Shown here piece by piece: positions 1-8,975 of a stretch of DNA of 39,652 nucleotides. The notes under the pieces are model-generated. The model ran no database searches. It had not been told where the DNA came from and saw only the letters and a list, made by a program, of their open reading frames with translations. This DNA comes from Muribaculaceae bacterium (GTDB taxonomy: Bacteria; Bacteroidota; Bacteroidia; Bacteroidales; Muribaculaceae): assembly GCA_023666885.1 (NCBI GenBank), contig JAMPBB010000008.1, forward strand, positions 1 through 39,652. Direction: 5' to 3'. The stretch's first letter is position 1; the number at the start of each line of letters is the position of its first letter. The position numbers and the translations under genes were made by a program.

Positions 1-2
1 AG

Positions 3-146
3 TACCGCGTGCCGTTCTCCATGCACGTGGCAGGCTACAAGTACAACGAGATAGCCGAGAAGATGGACCTTCCCCTTGGCACGGTGAAGAGCCGCATATT
101 CTTTGCCCGTCAGGAGCTACAGAACCGCTTCGCTGACTACAGATAA
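3..146 (+). CDS. Sigma-70 family RNA polymerase sigma factor, C-terminal end (partial)
   Basis: Only the last 47 codons are present; the gene runs in from the left edge and ends at TAA 144-146. The visible part is a sigma region 4 helix-turn-helix, with YNEIAEKMDLPLGTVKSR followed by a basic recognition helix (IFFARQELQNRF). This region normally binds the -35-type promoter element. ECF/sigma-70 membership follows from this motif; subgroup and any anti-sigma partner cannot be judged from the fragment. The segment just before the helix (YRVPFSMHVAGY) resembles the equivalent segment of the sigma-like gene at 35902-36402 (YRTPYTMYITGH), so the two may be paralogues. Confidence 0.85.
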   Translation, partial: YRVPFSMHVAGYKYNEIAEKMDLPLGTVKSRIFFARQELQNRFADYR

Positions 147-465
147 GATGCCGTATGGTGGTTACAGCAACACACGTATATACACATAGTCAACACATAT
201 ATTTCCCCCACTCCGTTTCCATTACGGTACACACTCCGAGATAAAAAAAGATTGTGCGCGGGACACACTTCACCTCCCGCATGTTAGGAATTAAAAAAGA
301 AACTGCTAAAAAATTTTCTTCAGCCATAAGTATTGATATTGTTCCAAAGAGCTTGCACGTGAGTGCAGGCTCTTGGTGCATACAGCCCCATCATAATACA
401 TGAACCCGAGGGTGCACCACTTTGTTATTCTTCCAAATATCTATTCACCTAAATCTCCCATTATT
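147..465. other. Intergenic region with hairpins, no gene seen
   Basis: About 320 bases without a convincing ORF. It is AT-rich with an A-rich stretch at 240-300. It holds a 12-bp hairpin at 347-374 (listed separately) and a weaker stem, GCGGGA pairing with TCCCGC, near 257-280. Positions 227-246 share an 18-of-20 match with 10777-10796. The region must contain the promoter of the DUF4332 gene, but I could not pick a confident TAnnTTTG box. Confidence 0.6.
347..374. promoter_or_regulatory. Strong hairpin in the DUF4332 upstream region
   Basis: AAGAGCTTGCAC (347-358) pairs with GTGCAGGCTCTT (363-374) around a GTGA loop, 12 bp with one G-U wobble. No T-run follows on either strand, so it is not a classic intrinsic terminator. 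It could be an mRNA leader structure or a protein-binding palindrome. Confidence 0.5.
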
Positions 466-873
466 ATGAGCTACAAAATAGAACAGATAGAGGGTATTGG
501 CCCCGCATATGCCGCCAAGCTTGAAGAGGCCGGCATAAGCACCACCGAGGATCTGCTCAAGCGCTGCGCCAAGAAGACAGGCCGTGAGAAACTTGCCGAA
601 GAAACCGGAATCAGCGAAAAAATGATTCTGACCTGGACCAACCATGCTGACCTTTTCCGCATCAAGGGTGTGGCCGGACAGTTTGCCGAACTGTTGGAAG
701 CCGCCGGCGTTGACACAGTGAAAGAATTCCGCCACCGTGTGGCCGAGAATCTACACACACGCATGGTGGAGATAAACGACGCCAAAGGACTGTGCAACCG
801 CGTGCCCACCGCCACCGAAATCCAGCGCATGATAGACCAAGCCAAAGAGCTTGAACCTATAATCACCTACTGA
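466..873 (+). CDS. DUF4332 helix-hairpin-helix protein
   Basis: A 135-residue protein. The start at 466 was chosen over an in-frame ATG at 400 because the conserved fold begins at once: IEQIEGIGPAYAAKLEEAGI is a helix-hairpin-helix signature of the DUF4332/SAP-HhH type, and the 22 extra residues look like translated leader. A second HhH-like unit is visible near residues 66-90 (FRIKGVAGQFAELLEAAGVD). Such repeats usually bind DNA non-specifically or mediate protein contacts; the cellular role of DUF4332 proteins is not established. No signal peptide or membrane segment is seen. It appears monocistronic, with a terminator directly downstream at 887-916. Confidence 0.85.
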   Translation: MSYKIEQIEGIGPAYAAKLEEAGISTTEDLLKRCAKKTGREKLAEETGISEKMILTWTNHADLFRIKGVAGQFAELLEAAGVDTVKEFRHRVAENLHTRMVEINDAKGLCNRVPTATEIQRMIDQAKELEPIITY

Positions 874-886
874 CCCCAACCCATTT

Positions 887-916
887 CATCCGGCCCCATT
901 CCCCCAGGGTCGGATG
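887..916 (+). terminator. Rho-independent terminator after DUF4332 gene
   Basis: CATCCGGCCC (887-896) pairs with GGGTCGGATG (907-916), 10 bp with one G-U, loop 10 nt, followed by CTTTTTA. It lies 14 bases after the DUF4332 stop and separates it from the restriction relic. Confidence 0.8.
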
Positions 917-1000
917 CTTTTTATTCACAGTGCGTTATTGGCAAATTTTTACTATTTTTGCAACACTCCCCATCTTAATAAGGGATCAGTAGGAAGTTAG

Positions 1001-2374
<1,374 letters not shown>

Positions 2375-2400
2375 CCGGCTACAATTTGTCACCACTTTAA

Positions 2401-3408
2401 ATGATAGCGAGAATGGAAAATTTGTTAGCAGATATTAGAGATATAATTCAATCATCCAAAGCAAATGCCGTCAGAAGTGTTGACTTCTGCCGTGTGCAAA
2501 TGTATTGGCGGATAGGACAGAGAATCGTTGAGGAAGAGCAAGGCGGCAAGAATCGTGCGGAATATGGTGCCAATTTGATAAGGAATTTGTTGAAGGAACT
2601 TGAGCCATCTTATGGGACCGGCTTTTCGTACCGTCAGCTGAATTTCAGCCGTCAGTTTTATCTTGAATATCCAAAAGTGAACGCACTGCGTTCACAATTT
2701 AATTGGACACAATATCGCTCTCTCATTCAGATATCCGACAAAGACAAACGCGAATACTATGAACTTGAGGCAGCCAATAATCACTGTACCGCTCGGGAAA
2801 TGCAGCGTCAAATCAATTCCATGCTTTATGAACGGCTACTATTGAGTAATGATAAAGGCGCAGTCCTTGCAATGGCTCGTAGAGAACGGATTCCCGAAAC
2901 ACCGTCCGAAATGATTAAAGACCCTATGGTGCTTGAATTTCTCGGATTAGAACGCAAACCACATTACTATGAGTCCGACTTGGAAACAGCGCTTATTAAC
3001 CACCTTCAAGATTTCATAATGGAGCTCGGCAATGGATTTGCATTCATTGCCCGGCAAAAACGGATCCTTCTTGAAGATGATGAATTTTTCATCGACTTGG
3101 TTTTTTACAATAGATTAGCTCGCAGATTTATAATTTTTGAGCTGAAAACTGGCAAAGCAACTCATCAGGATATCGGTCAGTTGCAGATGTATGTCAACTA
3201 CTATGACCGTTTTGAAAAGCTTCCCGATGAGAACCCTACTATCGGCATATTACTCTGCGCGGAGAAGAACGACACCGTAATCAAGACCACCTTATCTGAG
3301 GACAACAATACAATCCTGGCATCAAAATATCAACTGTATTTGCCTACCGAGGAACAGCTGATTGCCGAGGTGGAGAAAGTGAAAGCTGAATTGAATAATC
3401 GCCCATGA
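2401..3408 (+). CDS. DUF1016 / YhcG-type PD-(D/E)xK nuclease domain protein
   Basis: A 335-residue protein with an N-terminal YhcG-N helical domain (about residues 5-145) and a C-terminal PD-(D/E)xK-like domain (about 175-330). The candidate active site is visible: D232 in FFIDLVFYN, then E247 and K249 in FELKTGKA, followed by GQLQMYVNYYDR. Proteins of this family often sit inside type I R-M loci between hsdM and hsdS, as here; their exact role is not settled. The gene begins 26 bases after the hsdM stop, and its TGA overlaps the next ATG (ATGA at 3405-3408), so it was part of the hsd operon. An alternative start is ATG 2413. No frameshift or stop is seen, in contrast with its neighbours. Base composition is AT-rich like the rest of the relic. 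Confidence 0.88.
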   Translation: MIARMENLLADIRDIIQSSKANAVRSVDFCRVQMYWRIGQRIVEEEQGGKNRAEYGANLIRNLLKELEPSYGTGFSYRQLNFSRQFYLEYPKVNALRSQFNWTQYRSLIQISDKDKREYYELEAANNHCTAREMQRQINSMLYERLLLSNDKGAVLAMARRERIPETPSEMIKDPMVLEFLGLERKPHYYESDLETALINHLQDFIMELGNGFAFIARQKRILLEDDEFFIDLVFYNRLARRFIIFELKTGKATHQDIGQLQMYVNYYDRFEKLPDENPTIGILLCAEKNDTVIKTTLSEDNNTILASKYQLYLPTEEQLIAEVEKVKAELNNRP

Positions 3409-3611
3409 TGGATACAAAAGCTCTGCGTCAGAAAATACTTGACCTTGCCATCCGTGGCAAACTTGTTCCGCAAGATCCCAACGACGAGCCGGCATCGGTT
3501 CTCCTTGAACGCATCCGTGCCGAGAAAGAACGCCTCATCTCCGAGGGTAAAATCAAACGACCCAAAAAGTCCAAATCTTCTTCCTCTGATAATGGGACTT
3601 ACCGGTTATAA
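3405..3611 (+). pseudogene. hsdS: Type I restriction specificity subunit HsdS, N-terminal stub
   Basis: HsdS sets DNA target specificity with two target-recognition domains (TRDs) and normally has about 400 or more residues. Here 68 codons remain. The sequence (LRQKILDLAIRGKLVPQD, then ASVLLERIRAEKERLI and KIKRPKKSK) is the conserved helical spacer segment that starts many Bacteroidetes HsdS proteins. It stops before any TRD, at TAA 3609-3611 after SSSSDNGTYRL. The next ~100 bases up to pyrH do not continue an HsdS reading frame. The start overlaps the DUF1016 stop; ATG 3408 is also possible. The stub cannot supply sequence recognition, so the methylase complex would be non-functional from this locus even if the hsdM stop were suppressed. 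Confidence 0.85.
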
Positions 3612-3666
3612 TTCGGGCTTTCGTGATATGCCAAAAGTTAGAGCCGGATGTTTTTTGCGCGGCGGC

Positions 3667-3697
3667 TTGCGGGAGTCGCGGTTTTAATTTATTTTTG
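3667..3697 (+). promoter_or_regulatory. Bacteroidetes-type promoter for pyrH-frr
   Basis: A -33-like TTGC (3667-3670) and a -7 box TATTTTTG (3690-3697) are about 20 bases apart, the spacing known for Bacteroidetes sigma-ABfr promoters. The predicted start of transcription is near 3702, giving an A-rich leader of about 20 nt before the pyrH ATG. The promoter lies about 60 bases after the HsdS stub. Confidence 0.6.
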
Positions 3698-3721
3698 TGA
3701 AAAATCAAAAATAAACATCCC

Positions 3722-4432
3722 ATGAGAACCAAATACCAGAGAGTACTCCTGAAGCTGAGCGGCGAAAGCCTCAGCGGAGGCAGCGGCCACGGCATTGACA
3801 CTACGCGCCTTGAGCAGTATGCCCGCCAGATAGCAGAGATAGTGCAGGGAGGCGTAGAAGTAGCCATAGTAATAGGCGGAGGCAACATATTCCGCGGCCT
3901 TCAGGGCGCATCGAAAGGTTTCGACCGTGTAAAAGGCGACCAGATGGGAATGCTCGCCACCGTAATCAACTCTTTGGCACTCAGCTCGGCTCTCACAGCC
4001 ATAGGGCAGCCCGCCAAGGTGTTCACGGCCATAAACATGTTCCCGATAGGCGAACACTACAGCAAGTGGCGCGCCATTGAGGCTTTGGAACGCAGCGAGG
4101 TGGCCATAATATCCGGCGGCACCGGCAATCCGTTCTTTACCACTGACACAGGCAGCGCCCTGCGCGGTATAGAAGTGGAGGCCGATGTGATGCTCAAGGG
4201 CACCCGCGTGGACGGCATATACACCGCCGACCCGGAGAAGGATCCCACCGCCACCAAATTCAATGAAATAACCTACGATGAAGTGTACACCCGCGGACTA
4301 AAGGTAATGGATCTTACCGCCACAGCGCTGTGCAAGGAGAACGGACTTCCCATAGTGGTATTCGACATGGACACGCCTGGCAATCTGGCCAAAGTGATAG
4401 CCGGAGAGCCCATAGGCACACTCGTATATTAA
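3722..4432 (+). CDS. pyrH: UMP kinase
   Basis: PyrH phosphorylates UMP to UDP with ATP in the cytoplasm, the first committed kinase step from UMP to pyrimidine nucleotides. The 236-residue length is normal for the bacterial hexameric enzyme. Visible amino-acid kinase motifs are the N-terminal LLKLSGESL, the glycine-rich [10 protein letters not shown], the nucleotide/UMP region [19 protein letters not shown], and [13 protein letters not shown] near the ATP site. The gene is followed 17 bases later by frr, the classical pyrH-frr arrangement. Confidence 0.97.
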   Translation: MRTKYQRVLLKLSGESLSGGSGHGIDTTRLEQYARQIAEIVQGGVEVAIVIGGGNIFRGLQGASKGFDRVKGDQMGMLATVINSLALSSALTAIGQPAKVFTAINMFPIGEHYSKWRAIEALERSEVAIISGGTGNPFFTTDTGSALRGIEVEADVMLKGTRVDGIYTADPEKDPTATKFNEITYDEVYTRGLKVMDLTATALCKENGLPIVVFDMDTPGNLAKVIAGEPIGTLVY

Positions 4433-4449
4433 TCAAAAAATCATATATC

Positions 4450-5007
4450 ATGGACGTAAAAGATTATCTGAACCCAGCCGAGGAGAAAATGGAACTGGCA
4501 GTGGCTTACTTGGATGAAGCACTGGCACACATACGCGCCGGTAAGGCCAACCCGAAAATCATTGACGGAATACGCGTGGAGTATTACGGCAGTGCAGTGC
4601 CCATAAGCAATGTGGCCAACGTGTCAGTACCCGATGCCCGCACCATAGCCATCACCCCGTGGGAGAAAGGCATGTTCAAGGAAATAGAAAAGGCCATAAT
4701 AAACTCCGAGCTCGGTATCACTCCTGAAAACAACGGCGAGGTGATACGCCTGTCCATACCGCCGCTCACCGAGGAGCGCCGTAAACAGCTCGTAAAGCAG
4801 TCAAAGGCCGAAGCCGAAACAGCAAAGGTGTCAGTGCGCAACGCTCGCCGCGAAGCCATCGACGGGCTGAAGAAGGCCATAAAGCAAGGTATGCCCGAGG
4901 ACGTGGAGAAGGATGCCGAAACCTCAGCACAGAAGCTTCACGACAAATACCTAAAGCGCATAGACGACCTCTTCGCAGCAAAAGAAAAGGAAATACTCAC
5001 CGTATAA
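4450..5007 (+). CDS. frr: Ribosome recycling factor
   Basis: RRF works with EF-G to split post-termination ribosomes. The protein has 185 residues, the normal length. ATG 4450 was chosen because [18 protein letters not shown] matches the usual RRF N-terminus; an upstream in-frame ATG (4330) lies inside pyrH. Family hallmarks are [11 protein letters not shown], the tip-domain segment [20 protein letters not shown], and the C-terminal helical bundle with [14 protein letters not shown] and [11 protein letters not shown]. It is co-transcribed with pyrH, and a strong terminator follows. Confidence 0.97.
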   Translation: MDVKDYLNPAEEKMELAVAYLDEALAHIRAGKANPKIIDGIRVEYYGSAVPISNVANVSVPDARTIAITPWEKGMFKEIEKAIINSELGITPENNGEVIRLSIPPLTEERRKQLVKQSKAEAETAKVSVRNARREAIDGLKKAIKQGMPEDVEKDAETSAQKLHDKYLKRIDDLFAAKEKEILTV

Positions 5008-5031
5008 CATACGGCATAGATACAGCATGGC

Positions 5032-5062
5032 AAGGGGGCGGCTCAAACATGGCCGCCCCCTT
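5032..5062. terminator. Bidirectional terminator between frr and manC
   Basis: AAGGGGGCGGC (5032-5042) and GCCGCCCCCTT (5052-5062) form a perfect 11-bp stem with a 9-nt loop. It lies between two convergent genes, with a T/G-rich tail on the plus strand. It probably ends transcription in both directions. Confidence 0.8.
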
Positions 5063-5085
5063 GTGTGTCATAAGGCTTGTGTAGG

Positions 5086-6168
5086 CTACATAAACCGGTC
5101 ATTGAACCGCTGCTCCACATCTATCACCATATTCTTTATGCGCTGCTCTTCAGCGCGGGGACATATCAGAAGCACATCGCCGGCATCGGCCACCACATAG
5201 TTTTCCAATCCGGATACCACCACGAGCTTGTCAGCCGGACTCATGAATATGTTGCCGTGGCTCCCGTAAGAGAGCACCTGGCACTTCTGCGTCACATTGC
5301 CATCGGCCGTCTTGGGCGAATTGTCGTACAGCGAGGTCCATGTACCGAGGTCGCTCCACCCGAAGCCGACACACTCCACATACACATTGTCAGCCTTCTC
5401 CATCACCCCGAAGTCAATGGATATGGACGGGCATGCCGGGAAGTGCTCGGCTATGAATCCGTTTTCGGCAGGCGTACCGAACAGACCCGCCCCCTTGTCA
5501 AATTCCCCGGTAAGGTCCGGAAGATAACGATGGACAGCCTTAATAATGGTATCAACACGCCACATGAATATCCCGGCATTCCAAAAGAACTCGCCTGACT
5601 CCAAAAACACACGGGCCAGCTCCAGATCCGGCTTTTCGGTAAAAGTCTTGACTTTCATAAGCCCCGGCTCCACTTCGCGGCCTATCTGTATGTATCCGTA
5701 GCCCGTTTCGGGTCGGGTAGGGTGTATGCCCAGTGTAAGCAGCGCATCGTTCTGCTCCACGAAGTCAAAACCACGGCGCACACACTGCTCAAATACGCCC
5801 TCACGGGTTATAAGGTGATCAGACGGCGTCACTATCATGGACGCCTGTGGGTCAATGGCCGCCAGGTGGTAAGCGGCCCATGCTATACAGGGTGCCGTGT
5901 TGCGCCGGTCAGGCTCAAGGAGTATCTGGCTGTCAGTAAGTTCCGGGAGCTGCTCACGGACGAGTGACGCATACTTGGCATTAGTCACCACAAGTACGTT
6001 CTCCTTGGGCACCACCGGGAGTATGCGCTCATAGCTCATCTGCAGCAATGAGCGTCCGGTGCCGAAGAAGTCTATAAACTGCTTCGGACGGTCAGCACGG
6101 CTATAAGGCCAGAAACGGCTGCCTATGCCGCCACACATTATCACGCAATACCTATGTTCGTTGTTCAT
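5086..6168 (-). CDS. manC: Mannose-1-phosphate guanylyltransferase
   Basis: It makes GDP-mannose from mannose-1-phosphate and GTP for glycan and GDP-fucose synthesis. It is 360 residues from ATG at 6166-6168; a longer in-frame start (6216) adds 16 residues before the nucleotidyltransferase fold and is less likely. The activation motif GGIGSRFWPYSRADRPKQF lies at the N-terminus, followed by LLEPDRRNTAPCIAWAA, TPSDHLI and the FTEKPD motif. The length fits the single-domain GMP type without the phosphomannose isomerase half found in AlgA. It ends with TAG, which shows that TAG is an ordinary stop in this genome. It is divergent from panB and convergent with frr. Confidence 0.92.
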   Translation of the reverse strand: MNNEHRYCVIMCGGIGSRFWPYSRADRPKQFIDFFGTGRSLLQMSYERILPVVPKENVLVVTNAKYASLVREQLPELTDSQILLEPDRRNTAPCIAWAAYHLAAIDPQASMIVTPSDHLITREGVFEQCVRRGFDFVEQNDALLTLGIHPTRPETGYGYIQIGREVEPGLMKVKTFTEKPDLELARVFLESGEFFWNAGIFMWRVDTIIKAVHRYLPDLTGEFDKGAGLFGTPAENGFIAEHFPACPSISIDFGVMEKADNVYVECVGFGWSDLGTWTSLYDNSPKTADGNVTQKCQVLSYGSHGNIFMSPADKLVVVSGLENYVVADAGDVLLICPRAEEQRIKNMVIDVEQRFNDRFM

Positions 6169-6244
6169 GCTGGTAAGTTTTTTGCTAAGATATGCATTAT
6201 ATCTCTTAATTTCCAAATTGGCGCATTGTTTTTGATAAAGTTGC

Positions 6245-6253
6245 TAACTTTGC
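6245..6253 (+). promoter_or_regulatory. -7 promoter box for panB
   Basis: TAACTTTGC fits the TAnnTTTG(C) -7 consensus, 22 bases before the panB ATG. TTG triplets at 6218-6220 and 6226-6228 are not at ideal distance, so the -33 element is uncertain. Confidence 0.5.
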
Positions 6254-6275
6254 ATCGCAAAAAATGATATAACAC

Positions 6276-7097
6276 ATGTCAACTTATAACGAAAATGCGC
6301 GCCCTAAGGTTTCCACGGCCCGCCTTCTTGAAATGAAACAGCGCGGTGAAAAGATAGCCGCACTCACATCCTATGACTTCACCATGGCCTCAATAGTGGA
6401 CGGCGCCGGAATAGACATGATATTAGTGGGCGACTCCGCCGCCAACGTAATGCTCGGCTATAATACCACCCTCCCCATAACCCTTGACGAGATGATTACC
6501 TATGCCAAGGGTACGGTACGCGGCGTAAAGCGCGCCTTCGTGGTGGTGGATATGCCGTTCGGATCATATCAAGGCAATCCGGAGTTGGCACTGGCATCGG
6601 CCGTACGCATCATGAAGGAGACCGGAGCCGAGGCCGTAAAGCTCGAAGGCGGAAGCGAAATCAAGGAATCCATAGCCCGCATACTCTCCGCCGGCATACC
6701 TGTGGTGGGGCATCTGGGGCTCACACCGCAGTCAGTAAACAAGTTTGGCGGTTACGGTATCCGCGCCAAGCAGGACGCTGAGGCCGAACGCCTGCTCAAT
6801 GATGCACGCATGCTCGACTCTATGGGGTGCTGCGCCATAGTGCTTGAAAAGATACCGGCTGCACTTGCCGCCCGCGTAAGCCGCGAGGTGAGCGCGCCGG
6901 TGATAGGCATTGGGGCCGGAAGCGACGTTGACGGACAGATCCTCGTGGTGCAGGACATGTTAGGCATGAACGCCGGGTTCAAGCCCAAATTCCTGCGTCA
7001 CTTCGCCAACATTCACCGTGACATGACCGCCGCACTTGAGCAATACACTCAGGAGGTCAAGGCTGTAACATTCCCCTCGGCCGAAGAACAGTACTGA
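6276..7097 (+). CDS. panB: 3-methyl-2-oxobutanoate hydroxymethyltransferase
   Basis: PanB adds a hydroxymethyl group from 5,10-methylene-THF to 2-oxoisovalerate to give ketopantoate, the first step of pantothenate/CoA synthesis. The 273 residues are full length. Family motifs are ALTSYDFTMASIVDGAGID, the metal-site region VGDSAANVMLGYNTTLPIT, DMPFGSYQ, KLEGG, GHLGLTPQS and the C-terminal VIGIGAGSDVDGQILVVQDMLG. Its stop codon shares one base with the start of the MATE gene (TGATG), so the two are translationally coupled although functionally unrelated as far as can be seen. Confidence 0.97.
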   Translation: MSTYNENARPKVSTARLLEMKQRGEKIAALTSYDFTMASIVDGAGIDMILVGDSAANVMLGYNTTLPITLDEMITYAKGTVRGVKRAFVVVDMPFGSYQGNPELALASAVRIMKETGAEAVKLEGGSEIKESIARILSAGIPVVGHLGLTPQSVNKFGGYGIRAKQDAEAERLLNDARMLDSMGCCAIVLEKIPAALAARVSREVSAPVIGIGAGSDVDGQILVVQDMLGMNAGFKPKFLRHFANIHRDMTAALEQYTQEVKAVTFPSAEEQY

Positions 7098-8470
7098 TGC
7101 CTACGCACACATCGCCGGGGGCGGTTTGGAAGAGCCGCCCCATGCGTATAATCCGTCTGGGGCTGCCCATACTCATAGGGCAGCTCGGCATGATAGTGGT
7201 AGGTTTTGCAGACACCACAATGGTGGGCAATTATTCTACCGATGCACTTGCCTCAGCCTCGTTTGTCAACAATCTGTTCAACGTGTGTATCTTTGCGTGC
7301 ATAGGGTTTACCTATGGGCTGACGCCTCTGTTAGGAGCGCTGTTCACTCAGAAACGGTATTCCGACATAGGTTCATACCTGCGCTCGGGCCTGTGGCTTA
7401 ACATACTCTTTGCCTTGTTTATCACGGCCATAATGAGCGTGATATACTTCAACCTCCACCGCCTTGGGCAGCCCGAAGAACTGCTGCCGCTCATCCGACC
7501 CTATTACTTGATATATCTTGCCGGACTGATACCGGTAGCCGTATTCAACGTGTTCGCGCAATGGGCATATTCCATAAACCGTACCAAGATGCCCATGTGG
7601 ATAATACTGTGCGCCAACGCAGTCAACATAGCCGGCAACTATGCTCTTATAGAAGGGCATTGGGGCATGCCTGAACTGGGGCTTACAGGCGCCGGACTGG
7701 CCACTTTTATAGCCCGGATACTATGTCCGGTGGCTATAATAGCCGTATTCTTTGCCGCACGGAAGTACAGCCATTACCGTACAGGATTCACATCGGTCAG
7801 GACAGCGCGTGGCGTAACCGCCCGCATAGCATCTACCTCATGGCCCGTATCGCTACAGATGGCCTTGGAGAGCGGGTCGTTTACAGTAGCCGCCGTAATG
7901 GCCGGATGGATAGGAGCCATAGCCTTGGCTTCGTTCCAGATAGTGGTCATCACCGGTACGTTAGGATTCTGCGTATACTACAGTGTGGCAGCCGCAGTAT
8001 CCGTACTGGTGGCCAATGCCGCCGGACTGTCTGACCGCCGCGAGATGCGGCTTATGGCCTTTGCCGGATTCAAGATTCTGCTTGCTTTGGCCACATGCTC
8101 ATCACTGCTGTTCTATTTTGCCGGGCCTCAAATCATGGGCATATTTACTGACGATGCACGGGTGATAGCACTGTCGCTGTCACTGATTGTACCTATGATT
8201 CTGTACCAGTACGGCGATGCCACACAGATAAACTTTGCCAACGCGCTGCGCGGCACATCGAACGTCATGCCCATGGTGTGGATAGCCGCCGTGAGCTATC
8301 TGGTGGTGGGTATTCCGGCCACATATATATTGGCTTTCCCGTGCGGATTGGGATGCTACGGGATAATTCTGAGCTTCTCCATATCGCTGTTCCTGGCTGC
8401 CGGCCTGTTCATGTATTATTTCATGCGCTCTACCCGCTTAGGGCATCATGGCGGAAAAAAGATGCCATAA
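7097..8470 (+). CDS. MATE family multidrug/sodium antiporter
   Basis: A 457-residue inner-membrane protein with about 12 hydrophobic segments in two halves, as expected for MATE exporters. The N-terminal signature ILIGQLGMIVVGFADTTMVG is typical of the NorM/DinF superfamily, and the second half starts near WPVSLQMALESGSFTVAA. It exchanges Na+ or H+ for cationic or other small molecules; the substrate cannot be predicted. The start is coupled to panB through TGATG; an alternative ATG at 7142 would begin just before the first membrane helix. The 3' end overlaps the convergent trmH-like gene by 33 bases. Confidence 0.92.
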   Translation: MPTHTSPGAVWKSRPMRIIRLGLPILIGQLGMIVVGFADTTMVGNYSTDALASASFVNNLFNVCIFACIGFTYGLTPLLGALFTQKRYSDIGSYLRSGLWLNILFALFITAIMSVIYFNLHRLGQPEELLPLIRPYYLIYLAGLIPVAVFNVFAQWAYSINRTKMPMWIILCANAVNIAGNYALIEGHWGMPELGLTGAGLATFIARILCPVAIIAVFFAARKYSHYRTGFTSVRTARGVTARIASTSWPVSLQMALESGSFTVAAVMAGWIGAIALASFQIVVITGTLGFCVYYSVAAAVSVLVANAAGLSDRREMRLMAFAGFKILLALATCSSLLFYFAGPQIMGIFTDDARVIALSLSLIVPMILYQYGDATQINFANALRGTSNVMPMVWIAAVSYLVVGIPATYILAFPCGLGCYGIILSFSISLFLAAGLFMYYFMRSTRLGHHGGKKMP

Positions 8471-8968
8471 GGCCACAGCCGTGCTCACCGATACGTTAAG
8501 TGAGTGCTTGGTGCCGAACTGCGGTATCTCCAAGCACACATCGGCTGCATCCACCACACGAGGGTCTACACCGTTGACCTCATGTCCGGCCACTATGGCA
8601 TAGCGCCTGCCCGGCTCAGGACGGAACTCCCGTAAGTCAACGCTTCCCTTCACCTGCTCAAGTGCACATACGGTCCACCCCTGCGCATGCAGATACTCTA
8701 TTGCCGACATCGTGTCCGGGAAATATTCCCACGCCACCGAATCCTCGGCTCCGAGCGCCGTCTTATGTATTTCGGGCGAGGGGGGCACCGCCGTTATGCC
8801 GCACAGCAGTATTCGCTCTACCAGAAGGGCATCGGAGGTGCGGAATATGGCACCGATATTGTTGAGGCTGCGAACATTGTCCAGCACTACCGTGAGGGGT
8901 AGTTTAGGACGGGCGCGGTACTCATCTATAGTATCGCGCCCGAGATCCCATATAGTCTTCTTCTCCAC
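8438..8968 (-). CDS. TrmH/SpoU-family RNA 2'-O-methyltransferase
   Basis: A 176-residue SPOUT methyltransferase that transfers a methyl group from SAM to a ribose 2'-OH in tRNA or rRNA. The three SpoU motifs are visible: LDNVRSLNNIGAIFRTSDA (motif 1, with the RNA-contacting Arg), YAIVAGHEVNGVD (motif 2), and CLEIPQFGTKHSLNVSVSTA (motif 3, the trefoil-knot SAM site). The target nucleotide is unknown; it lacks the extra N-terminal domain of RlmB. It is the last gene of the minus-strand run yqeY-serS-trmH, starting 7 bases after serS ends. Its 3' end overlaps the MATE gene by 33 bases, so antisense pairing of the two mRNAs is possible. Confidence 0.93.
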   Translation of the reverse strand: MEKKTIWDLGRDTIDEYRARPKLPLTVVLDNVRSLNNIGAIFRTSDALLVERILLCGITAVPPSPEIHKTALGAEDSVAWEYFPDTMSAIEYLHAQGWTVCALEQVKGSVDLREFRPEPGRRYAIVAGHEVNGVDPRVVDAADVCLEIPQFGTKHSLNVSVSTAVALWHLFSAMMP

Positions 8969-8975
8969 GAAGTGG

